64,000 bases of DNA from Kudoa neothunni. Taxonomy: Eukaryota > Cnidaria. Each line of letters opens with the position of its first letter. Position 1 is the first letter of the stretch. Positions 13,314-26,100 of the stretch are shown one piece after another. The notes beneath the pieces were generated by a model. That model worked only from the letters and a program-made list of their open reading frames with translations. It was not told the DNA's origin and made no database searches. The stretch is taken from NCBI GenBank assembly GCA_964304625.1, contig OZ199839.1, positions 1,860,001 through 1,924,000 on the forward strand, written 5' to 3'. Both the position numbers and the translations under genes were made by a program.

Positions 13314-15195
13314 TTCTACCAATATTCCATGTGTATGTCTATTTATACTATAAATTTTATAGTACAACAAAATGTGTACTTGGTGCATTATTTGATCCTA
13401 AGTAAAAATTTTCCAAAACAACAATAAATTTAATCTCTCCGGTTTTTTCTCATTTATAATGTTTTAGAAAGGTATCCTTAATATAACGTATAACAGAAAT
13501 TTTTGATTGAAGTCTAACCTCAAATCTTACGCGTTATTCCCAGTAAGATTTGCCTCGAATATATGATGCACTTTTAAAAAGTGATTCCTAATTATCATCT
13601 ATCGTTGCTGAGCCTTTATTTTGGCGTAATAATAGATATTACTAAATCAAGTAATGAAATTTTAAATTAAAGTGGAATCCTACAGTTTAAGTCGAATCGT
13701 AGTGTATATCAACTCGAATAAACGAAGACGCGCTACATCCCATTGAGGATCCGTATTTATTCAGGAACTATTGTTTAAATCAAAATTTTACGTTTAGAGT
13801 ATAGATCATAAATTTTTAATTTATAAAATTAAAAAATTCCTGTACAACACCGCAGAAACTTAAAAAAGGAATGTGTTTTTGTAAGATAAAGGGAAGCGGA
13901 TTTTTTTACACAAATTTTATAATCTCGTTATTATAAAATAAAATTATAATCAAATGATCTAATTAGTTGTTTACATTGTATTTTATTTTAATTTAATCTT
14001 GCATATTATTATAGTACAACTATCATTCGACCATAGGTTAAGTTTTAATACATCGCACGTTATAGCAGGTCAAAACTTTAATTATGAAAATATAGTACCA
14101 TATGTATAAAGAAAAAACATTTATTTAGTTTTTAAAATTTTTTTATTAATACATTAGCTGAAATTTAATAATTACGTACACATTTTTTTTGTACAAACTA
14201 CTCGTGTATATTTTATAATCAATTTATGCAGTGATTTTTTCATATCAAAATCAAAAATATATAGAAAAAAATCTATTTAAGTTATTTAAATACATTAATC
14301 GATTTAATAAACTTAAAAACAATAAAATTAGTGTGTTATTATTAATAATTAATTTTAAAACATTGGCCAAAAACTACGGATCATTAAAAAAATAATTTTT
14401 TATTGGAAACAATGTGATATTGGTAGAAAAGATATGATGGACCCTGAACGCTAATCGACTGCTAGATTTCCCATTAAAATATCAAACTAGACGTCCTTAT
14501 TTATGAAAATATAATCGGGTGAAAATTTTTTAGAGTGAGGGAACCAAATAACAGTGGAGGATTTTGTTAATAAATATTCGATTGTCATCTCGAGAATATA
14601 CTTGAAGCTAATAGGTGTTTTGAATTGCGATTATCGCAAAATATTACACCGGTAACTATTTTTTTCGTATACAACAACTACCATTTTCATTATTTTAGAT
14701 GATTATAATTGTTCCCATCTAATTATAAAAGCTTTTTTCCATGCGGAAAATTTTTAAAAAGGATTCTAAAAATAATACTTCTTTAACTACATTCTAACTA
14801 TAAAATAAGTTCAATAAAAATATTTTTCTCGCATCATTGACCGATTTATATATAAACTCGTCTCCAAATTAATTTTAATATTACCAGAATATTGGGCTTC
14901 TGATTCGGCTAACAGATATTATTTCGTATAATAATGGCTGTATGTTGCGGCTCATATTGTTATAATTTGAAATTTCCTTTTTCTAATAGTAAACATAGAT
15001 CAAACATAATCCAGTAATATTGAAAATATAATTTTAACACACGCCTTTTAATTTTATCCTGATACAATTGAAGATGAAACAGGCTTGAAATATCACCAAA
15101 ACCATTGGAACTATAATTTGACTAAAGGTCCTCCTTCCTCCTTTACGTTCCAAAGTGATTCCATCGATTGAAATTACGATCTGGAAACAGCAATA
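13314..15195. other. AT-rich intergenic DNA, nothing recognised
   Basis: About 1.9 kb upstream of PSMG3. It is poly-A/T rich with stops in all frames. No exon, repeat end or RNA gene could be supported. Confidence 0.5.
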
Positions 15196-15197
15196 TA

Positions 15198-17239
15198 CAG
15201 TAGGTGACGAGTAGTGACCACTAGAATGGGAATAGGGTCTAAGGTGCCACGACCCGTCAAGTGTTCTCGAGCCAGGACGTCCAATGAGACTATCGGAAAA
15301 AACCCATTGTCGCAAAGAAAACACAATAGGATTATTAAAATAAAATAAAAATTATTTTAAGCGCGTTTTTTAATTATTGGCGTCAATTGAATCGTCTTCA
15401 TCATCTTCACAGCCCTCAGTTAAAAAGTTTGATCTATTTTTTCGGCGTTCAAGTTATCCTTGACTCACAGCACCGCTGTTCACATCATATATTAGTTTAT
15501 TTATTGAACATGACGTCAAACACGTATCATTATTTCTTCTGATCAACTGCTTCGCGAGAAGTTTACATTTTACAGTTTCAACCTTTAACGAGTTTGTTTA
15601 GTTTTTACTGCGTTCATTAATATTAATGAAAAAGTTCGTTGAACATTTGCAATGACTGGAATTGATGTTCTTAGCATCTTTATTAAGCCAATCTTCAAAA
15701 TCTTCTACTTTTACCCAAACTTGATTGTAGCACATATTATACCACGCTCTTTTTTTGAGCTCCATTTGAATTTTCACGCATACGTTAAAATAATACGTCT
15801 ATCGTTTCAAAATATGTTATTAAAAAACAAGAAAAATTTTAAGGCAACGTTGAAATACCCAAATACAATCATAGAATAATAGTTACAATTGATCAAATAA
15901 TAATTATTCAAGAATTGGAAAACATTAAATATGATAATTTTACCCAATTCTAAAACTTATTATTTATAAATTGATCTCAAAGAATTCAATAATCTCCAAG
16001 ATTTGGCTTAAAGTGAAAAAAACCCCAAGAACCTAAGGTTAGTAGAAAAACCCCAAGGTTTGGACGCCCTGCCTCGAGCCGTCATGACGCATGTGAACAA
16101 AACAAAATTTTAATGTGAGCTCTTGCAATTTACTCTATCTTGTTTATCGCTATGTTTTCATTTATATTTAAAAGTATATTTAATACAAAAAATTTAATAA
16201 CAATCATGTAAAGGTTAAGTGCGATTAATCCAGTCGATCCTTGACTTTAATTTATAGAAACTATTTAGACAACGTGATGATAATGCTGGTGATTTCTGTC
16301 AACAAAAATTTTAAATAATAATAAATGCATTTCACACATCCAATTTTATTACAATCAAAATTATTTTTATTTTAATCATAAGGTTTAGACGATTTAAAAA
16401 AAAAACATGCAGAAAACTTCCTTAATGAATTATTTTATCTTAATGAAGTGTTGCGTAACAAAAAAATTATTTTCTGTACTCAAGAGAAGTGGGAGTAAGA
16501 GTTAATAACCAAGACAGATTTAATATATAATGATATGCATAAATTTCATAAAATTAAATAATATACTCAATAGAATGTAACTAAAAACTTTTAAAACACT
16601 TATTAGATGGATTTTGCTTTGAAAATGCCACTAGTCTTTTACTGACACACCTCTGACTTCCTCATATCGTAAATCGTCGTTTCTAGATCTATGACAGTAG
16701 ATAACATTTGATAATTTCGTTTCTGAAAAATTTGTACATTCTACTCAAATAAATTAGAGAATCATTCATAGAAATAGTGATTTTTTAATGTTCTGCGGTT
16801 ATTCGTAGTCCTCATTCATTATGGGTCACCGTAATGGATTCTTCATTACCCAAAATCTTATTTAAAGAAGATAGAGATTTTAAGTTAAAATAATTGAGAA
16901 TTTTAGTTTTTCTGTTTTTTCCATTCGATATTCTTTCATAATATGGAATTATATCCATTTTATCTTTCAAATAACGAAAATTCTTTGTTCTCTCCAGGTT
17001 CCCACGACCCATTATTTGGACAACTTTATTCTTAAGCATAGTGCCCACGACTCGTAAATTTTGTATCAATTCCTATTTACAGCGAATTAAAACAAAAACT
17101 AAAGATTTAATAGTTTATCATAATTGATATGCTTTTATTTCATTTTATTTTATTTAATTTAATTTGTAACAATATTGTTTAAGTCTTTAATCATAACAGG
17201 TGCCCAGGGGTGGTAGTGTGCACGAGCCGTCACCTACTG
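15198..17239. mobile_element. TA-flanked TIR element (Tc1/mariner-pogo type), interrupted by a hAT
   Basis: Both ends carry the inverted repeat CAGTAGGTGACG, and each is flanked by TATA (TA target duplication). The span is 2042 bp, but 799 bp of it is an inserted hAT-like element (15273-16071) plus its 8-bp duplication, so the original element was about 1.2 kb. Short frames inside (for example minus 16812-17069) match no transposase that I recognise. The same terminus occurs in the element at 27640-28207. Confidence 0.7.
15273..16071. mobile_element. hAT-like element nested in the TA element, 799 bp
   Basis: Left end CAGGACGTCCAATG and right end (reverse complement) CAGGGCGTCCAAACC form the inverted repeats. 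Flanks TCTCGAGC (15265-15272) and CCTCGAGC (16072-16079) give a 7/8 match of 8-bp duplication. An acidic minus-strand reading (CEDDEDDSIDANN, near 15.38-15.43 kb) ends in a stop and may be a transposase remnant; that is a guess. Confidence 0.75.
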
Positions 17240-19622
17240 TATACCGTTTTTCCATGATATGGATGAATTCTATATTTATATAGATATTTTTATTCAGATT
17301 TCATTTGGGTTTTAAAATAAGTTAGCATTAGAAAAAAGTTCAAAAAAAATCTCAATTTACTAGCAAATAGTTAATTCTATGTTTAGGTATTTCAACAATT
17401 ACTATAACCGTCTAATTTTATTTTATATCAATATCTCAAAAATTTTAATTATTAAATCGTCTAATGTGCACCATCTCTGTCCTCATAAAAGTTGTCATAA
17501 AATTCTTTGGTAACATCACATGACTCGACTAAAAACCCAATCTTGTAATGCTATTCTTCAATTTCAAAATTTCCTGATTTATTTCCCGAAACGCATTCCT
17601 ACGATTGTTGACAATTTAGTTTCTGTTTTAATTGAACTTCTATTTCAGGAAGTATTATAATTTTTTGTACAACAGGTAATCAATTTTCTGTAATCCCCAT
17701 GGGGACCAAAAAAAAGTTACTGAAAATGCATCACTGACCGATTATTACTTACTTTTTGATATGTGCGCGGACAATTAAAAATATTTTTTATTGAAGTAAT
17801 GTAATAAAGTTCCCGATTATCATTTTTTACAAAGATGTTTATATTTTTAACATAACCTGAATAAATCTGGTGGCAATGCACTCTAGATCATTATCATTTT
17901 CATTAATGTGGAATTTTACCGAAATACTATTGTAGTTGGGCTCTGAAAAATAAATTCTTCGCTTATTGAGAGATAGTAGTTAACTTGCTGAATTTTTTTA
18001 ATGATTCGATAATGTTATATAATTTAGTTTCATGATTAAAAGCTGAGCTACTGAGATATATATAAATTGTCTGCAGTATTTTTTCATTTACTATTTTAAT
18101 CAATTTAGTATATTTTAAATGTTTTATAATCACTCTTGCTTTCTTATTTTACTCGAACTGAATGAGTGAATTTATATCGTCGTTAAAAAATCGTTAATTC
18201 TTATGATGATAAATCAAAGGACGTTCTGAATAACCCCTAGAAATGGATATATAAAATTAGCTCATCAATCATTTTAAATCTCTTTTCTATATGGGAGTTA
18301 GATTCCAGACATAAACCAAAGTTTAGTTTAGAAAGTTTGTACATATCAAAATAATCTTACATTGATTTGTTTATTGAATAGGATAGTTTGATCTAAATTT
18401 CACAAAAAACGTCGTTAGAAGGTTGAAGATTTTGCAACAATATCACCCAATTTGTTTTACTAATTATGGTGACAATTTTAAATGAATAAATGATCACCAA
18501 AGAAAATTGACAATCTTTAAATTACGCGCGACCTATAACCATAGGTCACCTAAAAGTAATAGTTTTTTAATTGAACTCCTTTACTGATTTGATTTCACAT
18601 TTAATCGTCTATAATAAATCGAATTTCTCGACTTATAACACCTTTAATAATTCATAAAGTATAGCATAAAAATTATTATTTGGTCCTTCCTCCAGAATGT
18701 TTCTTTTGAATGAATCTAAACTTATTTTATATGAGGGAAATTAATTCGACATTCTTGTCTTCTGATTTTTCTAAGTGGAAATAGGTACGAGATAAAAAGA
18801 GCAAAATGTGAGATTTATCAACTTTTATTCGCAAATTTTCAAATAATGGAAAAAGAATTAACTGTTTTCTATTTCTAAATGATTTATAATGTTATCATGG
18901 ATGTAATTAATTAAAGCATAGGATCTAGAAAATTAAGGTTGTAGCCGATAAACTACGTAAAATCGATAATCCGCATTTTTTATAAAAAAAACTTCTTTAT
19001 AAATTTATTTGTTTATAACATTTAATTTCAATTACGTAGAATAAATTGTCTTAATTTACAAAAATAGTTTTGATTCTGATAATTATATATAATAGAAGAA
19101 AAAGTAAAAGTACGGAAAATCGATTACCTACTGTGCTTATATTATATTGATGTATGGTTTAGAAAAATCACTCCATCATTTTGGCGATTGAATATAGTTG
19201 GGATTAATTTAATCCCATATAGATAGTACTTAGTTAAAATATGCCAATTATAGCAATTTTATTCCAATACTTAATTAAAATCTCTATTAGAAAATTTTCT
19301 TATAATGCAATGAGGAGTTACATTTTACTTTTTAAACATTTATTAATTTAAACCCTCTCACACGACTCCTTGAGGTCATATAATTTAAAACATTCGCTAT
19401 TTTCATTTATCAATCTTATCTTTTTATTATTGTGAAAAAATTAACAAAAACATTATCACGGCGTGCACCAGGGGATTCATGTTGAAACGCACCGATTTAC
19501 TTCGTAGTAAAAAAATCGTGTAGTAAATTAAGAAATTACGGGAAAAATTTAAGAACCATTAATTTTCCGTAAATTTTGGTTTTTCCAAAAACTTTATAAG
19601 CTAAAATCAAAAAATACATTCG

Positions 19623-19635
19623 TCTGCGCGAGCAT
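19623..19635. promoter_or_regulatory. GC-rich motif upstream of N6AMT1
   Basis: TCTGCGCGAGCAT lies about 41-53 bp upstream of the N6AMT1 ATG, at a spacing similar to the GC palindromes ahead of PSMG3 and QARS1. Its function is inferred. Confidence 0.3.
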
Positions 19636-19656
19636 ATAGTTGGTCACCCCTTTATT

Positions 19657-19670
19657 TTTCCTTTATTCAG
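19657..19670 (+). promoter_or_regulatory. Splice acceptor 5 nt before the N6AMT1 ATG
   Basis: TTTTCCTTTATTCAG is followed by CTCAC and then ATG at 19676. A pyrimidine tract ending in AG this close to the start suggests either a 5'UTR intron or a spliced-leader trans-splice site. Confidence 0.45.
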
Positions 19671-19675
19671 CTCAC

Positions 19676-20587
19676 ATGCTTCCAACACCCTATTACAATA
19701 GTTGGTTATCGAATGCTGAATTTAGAGAGGATGTTTATGAGCCCTCTGAAGATTCGTTTCTCTTGATTGATGCTTTGGAAGAGCTTTTTCCTAAAATAGA
19801 TCCTAAAGAGTTTTTATTTGTTGTTTCTTCATTCATTAAGTTTCTTTTATATAGATACATTTTGGGGATTGAAATCGGGTCTGGAAGTGGAATAGTTTAT
19901 GACTTTTGTTAGCAAACATCTTCCTCACATGTTTTTGATGTATTCGAGTGGGATAGGATATGTAATAAGTGATGAGTTTTAGTGGGGTTGATATTAACCC
20001 TAAAGCTACAATGTGTAGCCAAGAGATTTGCAAAGAAAATGACGTCCATAGTCGAACAGACATAATTAACGGTGATCTAGTATTTTTTAAAATGGTCTTA
20101 TTATCTAATTTAATATGGGAAGTTTGGTTCACTAGAGAAAAAATCGAATAGCTTCGAGAAAAGCAATATCAACAGAAACTTTGACTTGATAGTTTTCAAC
20201 ACCCCTTACGTTTGTACTCCCAATGAAAATTGCACAGTAGACTGTATCGATGTGATGGAAAATAATTCATTTACTCAAAGGCGCCTTATGCAACCATTTC
20301 TGCTGGTATCGAGCTGAGTTGGAAGGGAGGCCCACATGGAAGAGACGTTACAGATCGTTTTCTTGAACAACTCCCTTCATTTCTTCCTATCCTCAGGGAA
20401 TTGCTTTAATACTGGTTTCTCACCGAAATAACCCTTGTAATTTTTGAGAAATTTTTTGGTTTTATATTTTTATATATTAGATGAGATAATCGAGCGATTG
20501 AAAAATGCCAAATTGGTCGGCCAAATATTTCTCCAGAGAAAAAACCCTTTAGAGAAACTTATTATTTTAAAAATAACGTGGTTATAA
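19676..20587 (+). CDS. N6AMT1: HemK2-type class I methyltransferase (eRF1 glutamine methyltransferase), frame broken
   Basis: N6AMT1 (HEMK2) with TRMT112 methylates the GGQ glutamine of release factor eRF1. The reading starts MLPTPYYNSWLSNAEF, then EDVYEPSEDSFLLIDALEEL (family DVYEPAEDTFLLLDALE), the SAM-binding GIEIGSGSGIV, VDINPKA, DLIVFNTPYVCTP, then AGIELSWKGGPHGRDV and a C-terminal LKNAKLVGQIFLQRK. An in-frame 45-nt intron lies at 19810-19854, and a 44-nt one (GTAATT...TTAG) precedes the last exon. The catalytic motif reads NTPY where the family has NPPY. The frame is disrupted by a surplus T at 19896-19898 and by apparent one-base losses near 20280 and 20395-20398; the junction near 19950 is unresolved. 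It could be an error-rich assembly of a working gene or a young pseudogene. Confidence 0.8.
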
Positions 20588-20810
20588 TATAAAAAATTAG
20601 ATATTGTACATATAAATTTACGTGGAAAGAAAAATTTACCATCTGTTCAATTTTATACTGAACTAAATCCTCTTTAATTGCTTCAATCGACTTTTCTTTG
20701 TTGAACCGAGATATGGCCAAGAGCAAATACTTTTTGGGTCGATGCTTCCCAGCGTGGGGTGTGTGCACTAATTTTAAGCAGTCCGTGAGAATGCTTTTAT
20801 CTTAAAAAAT
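20562..20810 (-). CDS. Candidate exon converging on N6AMT1, unidentified
   Basis: A minus-strand open stretch reads DKSILTDCLKLVHTPHAG and onward to ISRFNKEKSIEAI and QYKIEQM. It follows a TTTTTTAAG acceptor-like site and meets a GTAAAT donor-like site at about 20641. The 'LLLAISRFNKEKS' piece faintly resembles the central motif of family-1 glycosyltransferases, but that is too little to name it. Upstream sequence is interrupted by the element at 20903. It may be a fragment or chance. Confidence 0.25.
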
Positions 20811-20902
20811 TAATCTTTCGTAAATTCTTGGTTATAACAAAAATCAAGTTTAAAACCATAATTCTGGTGCAATAACAATATCATACATGTAAATATACGT
20901 GT

Positions 20903-22033
20903 TTAACCCTTACGGGACCAAGTCAGGTCTGCCGAGACCCCAAATACGTCTTTTTTATCATAACTCTAAAAATCGGCTTCTGTCGATGTTAAAATTTTTT
21001 CTCTGTTTTGTTTCACTTATAATAAAACACAATATCTTGATTGCATTCTCAATTATATATATTCGTAATCTCAATTATTTATTTTGTAAATATTACTTTT
21101 ATCAAAATAACGACAAAATCTCAGAAGACTGCCGCTATAGATTAGCGATAACTAATCCGAATGATCTCCTACGTTTTGTTGCTTTTCCCAATAAATTAAA
21201 TTTGTTGCTCTCAAAAAACAATTAAAATAGTGCTGAAGACTACATCGATGATTATTCTGTGGTTGGGGCAATATCCGAATATAACATGTCTGAATCAGAC
21301 CTGGAAAGCATGGATGAATGTGTTATGACATTGAGAAATGCGATGACCAATCAGGTGATACTGATTATTCGCATGAGCATGTTGATAATGCTTCAATGTT
21401 TTCTGATCACCTGGACTGGAATGATCTTTAGAAATTTTTAGGCTCACGAAGCGTTATTCTCTAAACATTAATTAGGCGGGTTCTTAAACTTAAACGACAT
21501 CATATTATTTGATTTTGGTCGCGATTATTTATAATCCTTGATATGAAAGAATATTTGATTTTGAAACAAAAAGCGCACTTAAAAACATGATGAAATTTGT
21601 TTAGTTTAAAAGATATGTGGAACTTCATAATCTTAAGATCAGTCCTTCACCGTCATGCGGCGGCCAAGTGTTGTGTAATATTATGCCTCATTTACTTTAT
21701 AAATTATAATTATTGATTCCATATAATGTCTTTAGTTCTAATAAACAATTAAATTTTGCACGAATTAACAATATATGCACATATCAAGGTATATAATGCG
21801 CTCATTCAAGTGTAATCTTCGTGAACTACCAAATCACAAAAATTTAGATATTTATTGACAATCAAAAAATTACATAATAATTGTAACATCAATTAGTTCA
21901 TTATTATGTTTACTGTTAAATATACGAGTTTGATTTAATTTAATCAGGTTTAAGTTCTATTTTTACTGGGGTCTCGCGACACCCCAGTAGGGCACACACG
22001 GTGTTTCAAATCGGTTGGTGCCGGAAGGGTTAG
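20903..22033. mobile_element. Degenerate piggyBac-like element, about 1.1 kb
   Basis: The left end is TTAA followed by CCCTTACGGGACCAA. The right end (reverse complement) is CCCTTCCGGCACCAA, flanked by TTAG, a decayed TTAA. Sub-terminal GAGACCCC repeats occur at both ends. Inside, an acidic plus-strand reading (SEYNMSESDLESMDECV, about 21.27 kb) resembles the N-terminal region of piggyBac transposases. No catalytic region was recognised. Its left terminus closely matches the copy at 62292. Confidence 0.65.
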
Positions 22034-22037
22034 TATA

Positions 22038-22849
22038 CGGTGACTTATGGGTCGTGCGTTATCAAGAGGGAAATCCAAACAACTGCGCACGAGCCCTAAT
22101 TACGCACGATACGTAACTTTGCGCATTGGAAATTAGACAAAAAATAAAAAAATTAGGTTATATTTCGACCGACTAGCATACATATTCAGTTTAATATTTG
22201 AATTGATTTGAAATTTGAAAATTCACAAAAAATGTATTATGCGAAATGTGAAATCTTTTTATTAAATCACGAACCAACTAGTAAATACAGGTGCTGATTT
22301 TGAGGCATCATGAGGAATTCATTAGCTTTATTAATAAAAACATATTGATAATCTACTATCTTTTGTTCTCATCAGTATAATGCTCTCATCCACTTGTAGA
22401 TCAATATCCGTAGTTTCTCCTTTTGAAAGTTTTTATTGCTTTTGAACTAAACAATCGTTGTAATGTTTAAACACCCAATCTATATAGTTATAATACTATT
22501 CAAGACAGATCTTATTTTTGCATCAAAGATCTTCATTGTTTCAAATTTAGCGTTTGATTTTTATTTATTCGTTACTTTTTGATAATATTTTATAACTTCA
22601 ACTTTTGGGGATAGAGTTAGAATTTTTTACCATCTGTTGATGTGTAAGCCATAATCTTCATAGATATGGAAAAAAATCATTACGCACGACACATAAAATG
22701 CATAAACTATTGATATTTTAATTTTCCCAAAGTCAAATCAAGGAAATATATTACTTTTGTTATAATGTTTACATAGTAAAAATTAAATTTTCTATATATT
22801 CATGAATTTATGTTTTACTGCGATATTACATACAACCCATAAGTCACTG
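22038..22849. mobile_element. TIR element (CRGTGACTTATGGGT), about 0.8 kb
   Basis: Inverted ends CGGTGACTTATGGGTCGTGC on the left and CAGTGACTTATGGGTTGTAT on the right (reverse complement). TATA flanks the left end but no TA is kept on the right. It abuts the piggyBac-like element. Several TACGCACGA sub-terminal motifs recur inside. No transposase was seen; it is likely a MITE. Confidence 0.55.
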
Positions 22850-23040
22850 GACTTAGGAGTCCACATTCATAACTTAATTAGTCGTGGGTCCGTGCACCAA
22901 AAATATTGGAAACGCCGACCTAGTGGTTTAAATATTGATCGTTTGTATCCTCGAACCACGAATAGAAAAAGCGATGCAGAAGTGTTTGATAACACCGGAA
23001 ATCAGCTTAAAATGGAATTTGCACTATCTAGGTCTGTTTA
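22850..23040 (+). CDS. Unidentified short open frame next to a TIR element
   Basis: The reading is rich in charged residues (SRGSVHQKYWKRRPSGLNID, later DAEVFDNTGNQLKMEFALS) and has higher GC than its surroundings. It ends just after an AG|GTCTGT donor-like site. It begins exactly where the TIR element ends, so it could be an exon cut by the insertion or part of a larger element. I cannot assign a family. Confidence 0.25.
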
Positions 23041-23159
23041 AAAATGTTTTATGTTTCTGTTTATTTCTATTTTTATAGTCGACGAAAAAAAGAACTAACA
23101 AAAATAAATAAATAATGGGCAATAGATAGAATAATTAAAAACATGCAAGATCATTTATC

Positions 23160-26100
23160 TTATCTTATATTGTGCTGGGATGGATTTGATTCCGGGTGGT
23201 CGCCATTTTCATCGTGACGATTGTGGTTGTAGTATTGGAAATTCCTCTTTGATTTTTCGAAACTTTCCATCTACAAATCCGAAATAAATAAATTAAATAT
23301 CCCATAAAAAATTACGTTCTCTAAAAGATTTTCGAATTTTTCAAGAATACGATCCTTTTCTTTTCACATTGAATATCGAGAATGTGTCTCTAAATTAACA
23401 AAAATCAATTCAACATAGTGAAATAGTAGAGAACATATCTTGTTCTTTTTATGGGAATTAATTAGCTGAATAATTTATACGTCCATCAATTAATGTTCTT
23501 AATATATAAAACTAGCCCACTAGGGCTTACCATCACAAAAATTTCTCTACGTTGAGCCATTTAATGAGAAAGTCAATGCTGATAGCATAAAATATAGTTC
23601 GAATATCAAGTAAAGACGATATTCGAATTAATTAAATTAATTTATATTTGGAAACCATATTTAATAAAAATACATGTTGTATATTAATTTTCATCTTTTA
23701 AAAATTGTTTAGATGTTGCCATAGATAAAATGTGCAGAATAGTTCGAAGAAAAAAATCTACAACATTTAAATTATTCTACGATATGATTTTACTCTTTCT
23801 ATATCGATCCTTATTCTAATAAAGATATTACAGACAAAAAATAAATCATTAATCAAAACATAATTATTGATCTAAGTCATTTATCGGTGAAATATAATTT
23901 TTTCAAAATCATCATTCTTTATAATAAATTTTTAATTATTGTATCCATAACATTAGCAATTCATAAATTTTAATATATCGCCGCTGAGAGAAACTGATAA
24001 ATTAATGTTTGATATTTCTTTAGGGTCTGAATATTTTGCTAGTACTTTGTAATTTCACAATGATTGCAAATTATTAAAATTTCTAAGGACGAATGATTAT
24101 TTCATAGTTTGGGAGACATTTCCCAACAAAACTGGCATGTATTTACTAAAAATATGAATATAAAAGAGCATTCTCTAATTAGAGGATATATTAAATTAAA
24201 TGGCATCTCGAAAAAGACATGAAAATCCCAGATCGAGTAAAAATAAACGATTGTAATGCAGAATCCCCCAAAACCTCGGATGTGAAATAATAAACATACT
24301 TCTTGTTCAATATTTCTAATCTGCGTCTCCAGTTGTTTCCTTTTGTCATTCAATTCTTCGAGAGTATCGGTGAGTGCGTACTCTTCTCTAAATCGAAATA
24401 GCATGGTAACCACTATGCGAAATGAACCAATTAGATACTTTTTTGCTTCGTGATATTCATTCTCTTCAGAATCGACTATCCTTTTTACTGTCTGTTCCAA
24501 TTCATCCAAATACTTCTTCTTGCATTTTATATTCTCCAGCAGTTTCTAGTGAACTTTGTTATATTTTGCAAAAAAAACAGCCTCATCTTACATTTTTGCA
24601 TTTGTTTAATGAGGTCAGTTGATTCTCGAGATTACTTAAGTTTTCCGCAGGACTGTTCTTATAGGCGGTAAGTTTGCTAGATGATTTTCGCAACTTGATC
24701 ATTAGAGCATTACCAAATACCTTATATTATCATTCACTTCCTGAATTTTTTGAATTTTCACATAAATAGCTTTCAACTCCTGAAATAAGCACATGGAGTG
24801 GAAATAACAAGATAAAAGTAACTACGTTTTCTAAGCCAACATACTTGAGTAGATCACTCCGTTTGCTGTCTATATTGTGACCTTTCTTGATAAGACTATC
24901 CATCAAAGAGTCCATTTGTTTCTTAACTTGTTGATACTCCTATGATAGATAATTTACGATGGATTTATTTACAGAAAACCGCAGGAGTTACATAATTAAC
25001 CATTTAACGTTAAAATTTTTTATCATCTTTCCCGCATTACAAAATCGTTACAAAATAGGTCTTAAATAATTTTGAAAAATTTAGTAAGGGTAAAATAATA
25101 CATATATTGATCATACAAAAATTTTATCATTACTGATTACGAGAAAATTGAATCAACGTAAACATTACAATAAAAAATGTTACTTTATTAAAAACCTCTG
25201 GATATGGAACCATAGCATCCTTTAATTTATTCAGCTGAGTGACACTTTCTTCAATTTTCTTCTCGTTGAGCTCCTAAAGTATTAGTCTTCAAATTTTACT
25301 ACACTTTGGAGCAAATACAATTTTAGCCAACAAACCATCTCTTTTAGATTCGTTTTCTTGAGCTTTATTCGAGATTTCTTGCTAAAGCATGAGTTTAATA
25401 AATAATTGCATTTTTAAATAAAAATACTTTTTCGGCTGACTTATTGTCAAACGTTTGTCTCAACTTTTCAAAATTTTCACTTAACTTTCTTACCACTTCT
25501 TGATTCATCAACAACTCGTTCCTAACGTCAAAGTAAACAAACAAGAACTCAGCGAAACCATCAATTACCTCTGATGAGGCAGCGAAAGTTTGAGATCATT
25601 AACTTTGTCATAGATTGAAGTGATTTGGTTCTTATATGCGGACTATCAAACGAATTAGCTACTAATTACGTAACGTCAGATATACTATGTGTGAGTAGGA
25701 GGATTCAAATATTTCATTAGTTTGATCTTTGAAATAAACCAATTGTGCAATTATTCTTATAATTTGAATATAAATAACCACACTTAACATTGAACTCACT
25801 CATATATTGGACGAATTTTGGAGGTGCCTAATATTTTAGATGTATTTCAATAGCATTAATGATAACAATCAATAGAGAGAATTATACGTGGGCGAACCAT
25901 GTCAAAAATATCAAAATCGACATTTTCATCAACTATCCCAAGCACATATTTACTTAATAACAAACTTCAATAAAACTTCATTACTATCCCAACTAATTAC
26001 GATATCAGAAAAATATTTAATTGTGATATCGCATTTGTGTAAGCATCCAGGTTTGTACTAAACAGTGTGGAGCTTTGGATTGAAGGCTAAATATCAAAAG

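Larger units (their letters stand above)
17240..19675. other. AT-rich stretch without a supported gene
   Basis: Between the TA element and N6AMT1. On the minus strand at 17.48-18.05 kb short open stretches and one GTAAGT donor can be linked only by changing frame repeatedly, so I do not call a gene. The last 50 bp hold the N6AMT1 start-proximal signals. Confidence 0.45.

Noticed and set aside
17480-18050. Minus-strand run of open stretches (such as ISVKFHINENDNDLECIATR) with a GTAAGT donor
   Set aside because: Joining them needs about five frame changes in under 600 bp. In DNA this AT-rich, choosing the best of three frames at each step gives runs of this length by chance, and no family resemblance was found.
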